Below are positions 6,396 to 9,766 of a DNA stretch of 9,766 bases, in pieces. The DNA lies in the NCBI GenBank assembly GCA_003022505.1, contig PXTQ01000024.1:22342-32107 (forward strand), in the 5' to 3' direction. Numbering within the stretch: position 1 is the stretch's first letter; every line of letters starts with the position of its first letter. The stretch is from Bacteroidetes bacterium QS_8_64_10 (GTDB lineage: Bacteria > Bacteroidota > Rhodothermia > Rhodothermales > Salinibacteraceae). Under the pieces are notes generated by a model that did no database searches, was not told the origin of the DNA, and saw nothing but the letters and a program-made list of their open reading frames with translations. A program made the position numbers and the translations under genes.

Positions 6396-6881
6396 CTACA
6401 TCGAAGAGGTGGTGTCACTACTGGACATGCCCTGCCCGCCGGTCGCCGGTCGCACCGTCAGGTTCGTCTGCATCCCACGCAACTCGTGATCGGCGACGGG
6501 GCAGTACACTTCGTAGGAGCCGGGCGACAGGTCCACGCTCATCGTGTCGCTGGCACCGGGCGCGAGCGTCTGGTCGAACACCTTTTCCATCTGCCCATTT
6601 TCGATCTCGAAGTTATGCTCCGTCTGGCTCGCCGTGTTTTCGACGCGGAAGACCGTGCGGCCCGCCGAAACGGTGTCCGGCACCTCAATCTCGAAGTCGG
6701 AGAGCGTCACCTGCACGGTGTCGCCGGACGTGCCCATGCCGCGTGTCGTCTCGACGGTGTCGGTGTCCATCTGCGCCGGATCGACGTCGCCGCCGGTCTG
6801 CTGCTGATCGCCGCAGGCTGCAAGGAGTAGAGCGAGCGCGGGCGCGAGAGTGAAAGCAAGACGTTGAGGAAACGTGCGCAT
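6396..6881 (-). CDS. Cupredoxin (plastocyanin-like) lipoprotein
   Basis: A 161-residue copper protein probably anchored to a membrane in the periplasm and used for electron transfer or copper binding. It starts MRTFPQRLAFTLAPALALLLAAC, a lipoprotein signal peptide with lipobox LAAC and lipidated Cys23. A linker rich in Asp, Thr, Gln and Gly follows (24-54). The cupredoxin domain, about 55-146, shows type 1 copper ligands: His89 in TEHNFEI, and Cys127, His132 and Met137 in YCPVADHELRGM. A Ser/Thr/Met tail closes it. The frame is open further upstream, but only this ATG gives the lipobox at the right distance. The leader just before the ATG is A/C-rich without Shine-Dalgarno. A broken second copy lies at 4073-4208. 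No oxidase or other redox partner is in view, so the electron partner is unknown. Confidence 0.88.
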   Translation of the reverse strand: MRTFPQRLAFTLAPALALLLAACGDQQQTGGDVDPAQMDTDTVETTRGMGTSGDTVQVTLSDFEIEVPDTVSAGRTVFRVENTASQTEHNFEIENGQMEKVFDQTLAPGASDTMSVDLSPGSYEVYCPVADHELRGMQTNLTVRPATGGQGMSSSDTTSSM

Positions 6882-6969
6882 GTTCAGGTGGGTGGTTCGT
6901 GGTTGGCGGTTGCGGTTGGAAGGAAAGCGGTCAGTCGTCGCCGCGACGTGCGACCTGCCGGACCGGGAG

Positions 6970-7000
6970 CGAACATACGGCGCGCCAGCCCCAAACGCAA
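6970..7000 (-). promoter_or_regulatory. Candidate Bacteroidota-type promoter of the cupredoxin gene
   Basis: On the minus strand, TTG (complement of 6998-7000), a 20-base spacer and TATGTTCG (complement of 6970-6977) fit the Bacteroidota sigma consensus TTG-N19-21-TAnnTTTG with one mismatch. Transcription would start near 6965, leaving a leader of about 85 bases before the ATG. Confidence 0.35.
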
Positions 7001-7037
7001 ACGACCCAACGCGAGAACGCGCCAACGCGCAAACGCC
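6998..7037. repeat. 8-bp tandem repeat beside the cupredoxin promoter
   Basis: Four consecutive 8-mers, CCAACGCG (7006), AGAACGCG (7014), CCAACGCG (7022) and CAAACGCC (7030), are preceded by a weaker unit CAAACGAC (6998). All contain AACG at a fixed phase. The array lies immediately upstream of, and touching, the candidate cupredoxin -33 element. It could be a regulator-binding array or simple slippage DNA. Confidence 0.55.
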
Positions 7038-7186
7038 TACTGCCACTGCCACCGGTCAAGCACGTTGCGCGCCTGCCGGGTGAACGTCGAGTCGCCCGCC
7101 GGCGGATGGTTCGTCATCACGTAAAACAGCAAGCTGTCGCGCTGGCCGGCCCGGATCCCGTCCAGGCGGCGAGGCGTACCTTTGCT
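7037..7186 (-). pseudogene. Possible 3' remnant of a minus-strand gene, unrecognised
   Basis: On the minus strand, from about 7186 to a TAG at 7039-7037, the frame reads GTPRRLDGIRAGQRDSLLFY, then VMTNHPPAGDSTFTRQARNV and LDRWQWQ. Third codon positions are almost all G or C, as in the real genes here, and the text looks protein-like. I do not recognise the family. No ATG, GTG or TTG start is near the upstream end, and further upstream the frame merges into the antisense of PabB. It could be a decayed C-terminus, a small gene with an unusual start, or chance. It fills most of the space before the pabB promoter. Confidence 0.3.
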
Positions 7187-7209
7187 GAACGCGCGCGCTC
7201 TCGTAAAAT
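7182..7209 (+). promoter_or_regulatory. Candidate promoter of pabBC
   Basis: TTGCTG (7182-7187), a 16-base spacer and TAAAAT (7204-7209) form a sigma-70-like pair with a good -10. Read the Bacteroidota way it is TTG-N19-TAAAATAG. It lies in a short AT-rich island just before the chosen GTG start at 7232, leaving a leader of only about 15 bases. Confidence 0.4.
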
Positions 7210-7231
7210 AGATTCGATAGACTTGCTGGAC

Positions 7232-9100
7232 GTGCCCGACCTCAAGAACGCCCTTGCCCGTCCCGGCACCGTCCTGCTCGACACGGCGCGTCCCGACGCG
7301 GAAAACCAGCGTAGCCTGCTCTTCACGGAGCCGGAGCGCATCCTTCGCGCGGAACGGCCCGGTGACGTGTCGGCGCTGCTCGATGCGGTGGACGAGGCGG
7401 CAGCGGCGGGCCACCACCTGGCCGGCTACGTCGGGTACGAAGCCGGCTACTCGTTCGTGGAACGGCCCGGTGCTGCAACCAACGACGCCCCGCTCGCGTG
7501 GCTGGGCGTCTACGACGCGCCGCACGTGCTCGACCCTGATGCGGTGGACGCCTTCTTCGCTGAGTACGATGCAACAAGGGCCAAGCCTCAGAACGCACGT
7601 TTCGCCATCGAGCGCGACGCCTACACGAAGCGCATCCGGCAGATCAAGCGGCACATCCGTGCGGGCGACGTCTACCAGATCAATTTCACCGATCACGTCG
7701 GCTTCGACTTCGCGGGCGATCCGGTGGCGCTCTACGCCCGGCTCCGACAGCAGCAGCGCGTGCCCTTCGGCGCATTTCTGAACACGGGGCCGCGCCGGAT
7801 CCTGAGCCTGTCGCCGGAGCTGTTCTTCCGGCGCGAGGGCAGGCGCGTCACGACGCGCCCCATGAAGGGCACGATCCGCCGGGGACGTACGCTCGCCGAA
7901 GACGAGGCGTTACGCGAAGAGCTTGCCGCCGACGAGAAAAGCCGCGCCGAGAACCTGATGATCGTGGACCTGCTGCGCAACGACCTGTCCGTCGCGTGCG
8001 AGCCGGGAAGCGTGCAGGTGCCCGCGCTCTTCGAGACGGAGCGCTACGAGTCGGTGATCCAGATGACCTCGACAGTGGAGGGCCGCCTGCGCGAGAACAC
8101 GAGCTACGCCGACATCTTCCGGGCGCTCTTTCCGTGCGGCTCCGTCACCGGTGCGCCCAAGCGCCGCGCCATGCGTCTCCTCCGGCGGCTGGAGCGCGGC
8201 CCGCGCGGCGTCTACTGCGGCGCCATCGGCCACATCGCGCCTGACGACACAGCCTGCTTCAGTGTTGCTATCCGCACCGTCGTGCTCGAGGACGACGGCG
8301 GCGGGCGTATGGGCACCGGCAGCGGCATCGTGTGGGACTCTGACGCCCGCTCCGAATACGACGAGTGTGCTCTCAAAGCACGCTTTCTGACGGAAGCCCC
8401 ACGCGACTTCCGCTTGATTGAGACGATGCGTTGCGAAGACGGAGCGATCCGGCACCGGGCGCTGCATCTGGAGCGGCTACAACGCTCGGCGCGCTACTTC
8501 GGGTTTGCGCTCGACCAAGAACAGCTTCGCCGCCGGCTCGACGAGACGGTTCAGGCGCTTTCTGACGGCCCGGCGATGATGCGCCTGACGCTCGGCCGGC
8601 ACGGCGACGCCGAGGTCACGACGGGTGCGCTGCCGGAACGCCTGGATCGCCCGTATCGCCTCACGATAGCCGAGCAGCGCGTCGATTCCGAGAACGTGCT
8701 TCTGTACCACAAGACCACACGCCGGGACGTCTACGAGCGCGCCTATCGCGAGGCGCAGGCCGGCGGCTTCGACGAGGCGCTCCTCTTGAACGAGCGCGGC
8801 GAGGTGACGGAAGGCACGCGCACCAGCGTCTTCGTCCGCGACGGCGACGAGTGGCGCACGCCGCCCGTGTCGAGCGGGCTGCTTGCGGGCACCGAGCGGG
8901 AGCACCTGCTCCGAACGCTGCCGAACGCCGAGGAAGCCGACCTGCGCCCGGAAGATTTGCGCGCGGCGGATGCTCTCTACGTCTGCAACGCGCTTCGCGC
9001 CTTTCAGTCGCCCAATCAGCAAACCACCCAACCAGCCAACCATGCCCGACCAATCCGAACAAGTCACCGCCGCCTACTCCGGGCGCGACGAGGTTTATGA
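7232..9100 (+). CDS. pabB: Fused aminodeoxychorismate synthase component I and aminodeoxychorismate lyase (PabB-PabC)
   Basis: Makes p-aminobenzoate for folate: chorismate plus glutamine-derived ammonia gives 4-amino-4-deoxychorismate (PabB part), then pyruvate is eliminated (PabC part, PLP-dependent). Residues about 1-385 are the chorismate-binding enzyme, with GDVYQINFT (148-156), LSPELFFR, PMKGT (210-214), ENLMIVDLLRNDL, FPCGSVTGAPK (300-310) and GSGIVWDSD (363-371). Lys212 in PMKGT marks PabB rather than TrpE, where this position is Ala. Residues about 390-590 are a class IV aminotransferase fold with candidate PLP lysine Lys494 (YHKTT), NERGEVTEGTRTSVFV and PPVSSGLLAGTERE. GTG 7232 is chosen because family similarity starts there (ALARPGTVLLDTARPDAEN); TTG 7223 is possible. 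The domain ends near YVCNALRAFQ; the last 30 or so residues are low-complexity read-through overlapping the next gene by 59 bases. The glutaminase partner PabA is not in view. Confidence 0.92.
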   Translation: MPDLKNALARPGTVLLDTARPDAENQRSLLFTEPERILRAERPGDVSALLDAVDEAAAAGHHLAGYVGYEAGYSFVERPGAATNDAPLAWLGVYDAPHVLDPDAVDAFFAEYDATRAKPQNARFAIERDAYTKRIRQIKRHIRAGDVYQINFTDHVGFDFAGDPVALYARLRQQQRVPFGAFLNTGPRRILSLSPELFFRREGRRVTTRPMKGTIRRGRTLAEDEALREELAADEKSRAENLMIVDLLRNDLSVACEPGSVQVPALFETERYESVIQMTSTVEGRLRENTSYADIFRALFPCGSVTGAPKRRAMRLLRRLERGPRGVYCGAIGHIAPDDTACFSVAIRTVVLEDDGGGRMGTGSGIVWDSDARSEYDECALKARFLTEAPRDFRLIETMRCEDGAIRHRALHLERLQRSARYFGFALDQEQLRRRLDETVQALSDGPAMMRLTLGRHGDAEVTTGALPERLDRPYRLTIAEQRVDSENVLLYHKTTRRDVYERAYREAQAGGFDEALLLNERGEVTEGTRTSVFVRDGDEWRTPPVSSGLLAGTEREHLLRTLPNAEEADLRPEDLRAADALYVCNALRAFQSPNQQTTQPANHARPIRTSHRRLLRARRGL

Positions 9101-9766
9101 AGCCCCCGACGCCTTCAAGCAGCGCGCCCAAATCAGTTCGATGGACGAGTACGAGCGCATGTATCGCCGCTCCGTCGAAAATCCCGACGCCTTCTGGGGC
9201 GACCAGGCCGACCGCCTCGACTGGCAGGAGCCGTTCGACACGGTGAAGGACACGTCTTATGATTCTGACGACGTGCACATCCGCTGGTACGAGGGCGGCG
9301 TGCTGAACGCCAGCTACAACAGCATCGACCGCCACGTGGAGGCCGGACGCGGTAACCGCACGGCCATCATTTTCGAGCCGGACGAGCCGGATGAAAGCGC
9401 AGAGCACATCAGCTACCGGCAGCTGCACGATGAGGTCAGCCGCTTCGCCAACGTTCTCAAGAAAAACGGCGTCGAGAAGGGCGACCGCGTGACCATCTAT
9501 TTGCCCATGATCCCGGAGGCGGCCTACGCCATGCAGGCCTGCGCCCGCATCGGCGCGATTCATTCTGTTGTTTTCGCCGGCTTCAGTCCCGACTCCCTGG
9601 CCGACCGCATCGAGGACTGCGACTCGGATTTTTTGATTACGGCGGACGAGGGGCGGCGCGGCGGCGGGCGCGTTCCGCTCAAAGAAAATGCCGACAAAGC
9701 GCTGGAGCGGTCGTCGGGCGTGCGGACCTGCCTCGTCGTCAAAAACACGGGCGAGAGCGATGCGGG
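9042..9766 (+). CDS. acs: Acetyl-CoA synthetase, N-terminal part (cut by window edge)
   Basis: Activates acetate with ATP to acetyl-AMP and then acetyl-CoA. The 241 visible codons start MPDQSEQVTAAYSG. They include MYRRSVENPDAFWGDQA (about residues 40-56), WYEGGVLNASYNSIDRH (about 84-100), HISYRQLHDEVSRFANVLKK, KGDRVTIYLPMIPEA, GAIHSVVFAGFSPDSLADRI and ITADEGRRGGGRVPLK, the standard N-terminal series of bacterial Acs. The ATP-binding P-loop-like motif and the catalytic acetylation lysine lie beyond the edge. A related acyl-CoA ligase such as propionyl-CoA synthetase is less likely given the close motif match. The ATG lies inside the 3' end of pabBC, in another frame, after an A/C-rich leader without Shine-Dalgarno. 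Co-transcription with pabBC is possible, but an internal promoter cannot be excluded. Confidence 0.92.
   Translation, partial: MPDQSEQVTAAYSGRDEVYEAPDAFKQRAQISSMDEYERMYRRSVENPDAFWGDQADRLDWQEPFDTVKDTSYDSDDVHIRWYEGGVLNASYNSIDRHVEAGRGNRTAIIFEPDEPDESAEHISYRQLHDEVSRFANVLKKNGVEKGDRVTIYLPMIPEAAYAMQACARIGAIHSVVFAGFSPDSLADRIEDCDSDFLITADEGRRGGGRVPLKENADKALERSSGVRTCLVVKNTGESDA

Noticed and set aside
6882..7052. 57-codon upstream extension of the cupredoxin
   Set aside because: The lipoprotein signal with LAAC at residues 20-23 needs ATG 6881; the extension covers the candidate promoter and the 8-bp repeat.
8661..9563. Minus-strand open frame of 300 codons across the pabBC/acs junction
   Set aside because: Both plus-strand genes are recognised over this span; the frame reflects GC-rich codon structure.

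Overview
The window looks like chromosomal DNA of a GC-rich member of the Rhodothermota/Bacteroidota group (Rhodothermales- or Salinibacter-like). The reasons are two type IX secretion (T9SS) C-terminal sorting domains, a type III glutamine synthetase of Bacteroidota type, a short-chain-dehydrogenase-type threonine dehydrogenase, and start codons without Shine-Dalgarno sequences. Two candidate promoters loosely fit the Bacteroidota TTG-N19/20-TAnnTTTG pattern. The taxonomic call is an inference from gene content and style.

Layout. 1-643 (-): 5'-terminal part of an SDR-family L-threonine 3-dehydrogenase, running off the left edge. 644-937: AT-rich divergent control region. 938-1429 (+): Lrp/AsnC regulator. 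1430-1522: short gap with a striking four-half-site dyad and an A/C-rich leader. 1523-3709 (+): type III glutamine synthetase. 3710-4072: non-coding, with a 14-bp tandem repeat and two hairpin terminators. 4073-4208 (-): remnant of a cupredoxin gene. 4343-5737 (+): secreted Asp-box beta-propeller protein with a T9SS sorting domain. 5738-6289 (+): N-terminally truncated fragment of another T9SS cargo gene. 6396-6881 (-): intact cupredoxin lipoprotein with its own terminator. 6882-7231: divergent control region with an 8-bp tandem repeat, two candidate promoters and a possible minus-strand gene remnant. 7232-9100 (+): fused PabB-PabC for p-aminobenzoate synthesis. 9042-9766 (+): start of acetyl-CoA synthetase, overlapping the PabBC tail and running off the right edge.

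The left part is a plausible amino-acid/nitrogen module: threonine catabolism, a feast/famine regulator and glutamine synthetase side by side. The right part is housekeeping (folate precursor, acetate activation). The middle (3.7-6.4 kb) is the plastic part: a duplicated, partly deleted cupredoxin with a matching terminator flanks two T9SS cargo pieces, one with a sharp internal base-composition change and one that has lost its N-terminus.

I did not find a convincing new multi-gene system. The most interesting items are the dyad before glutamine synthetase, the cupredoxin duplication flanking the T9SS block, and the signs of module exchange in the surface protein. No tRNA, rRNA, CRISPR array, transposase or integrase was seen.
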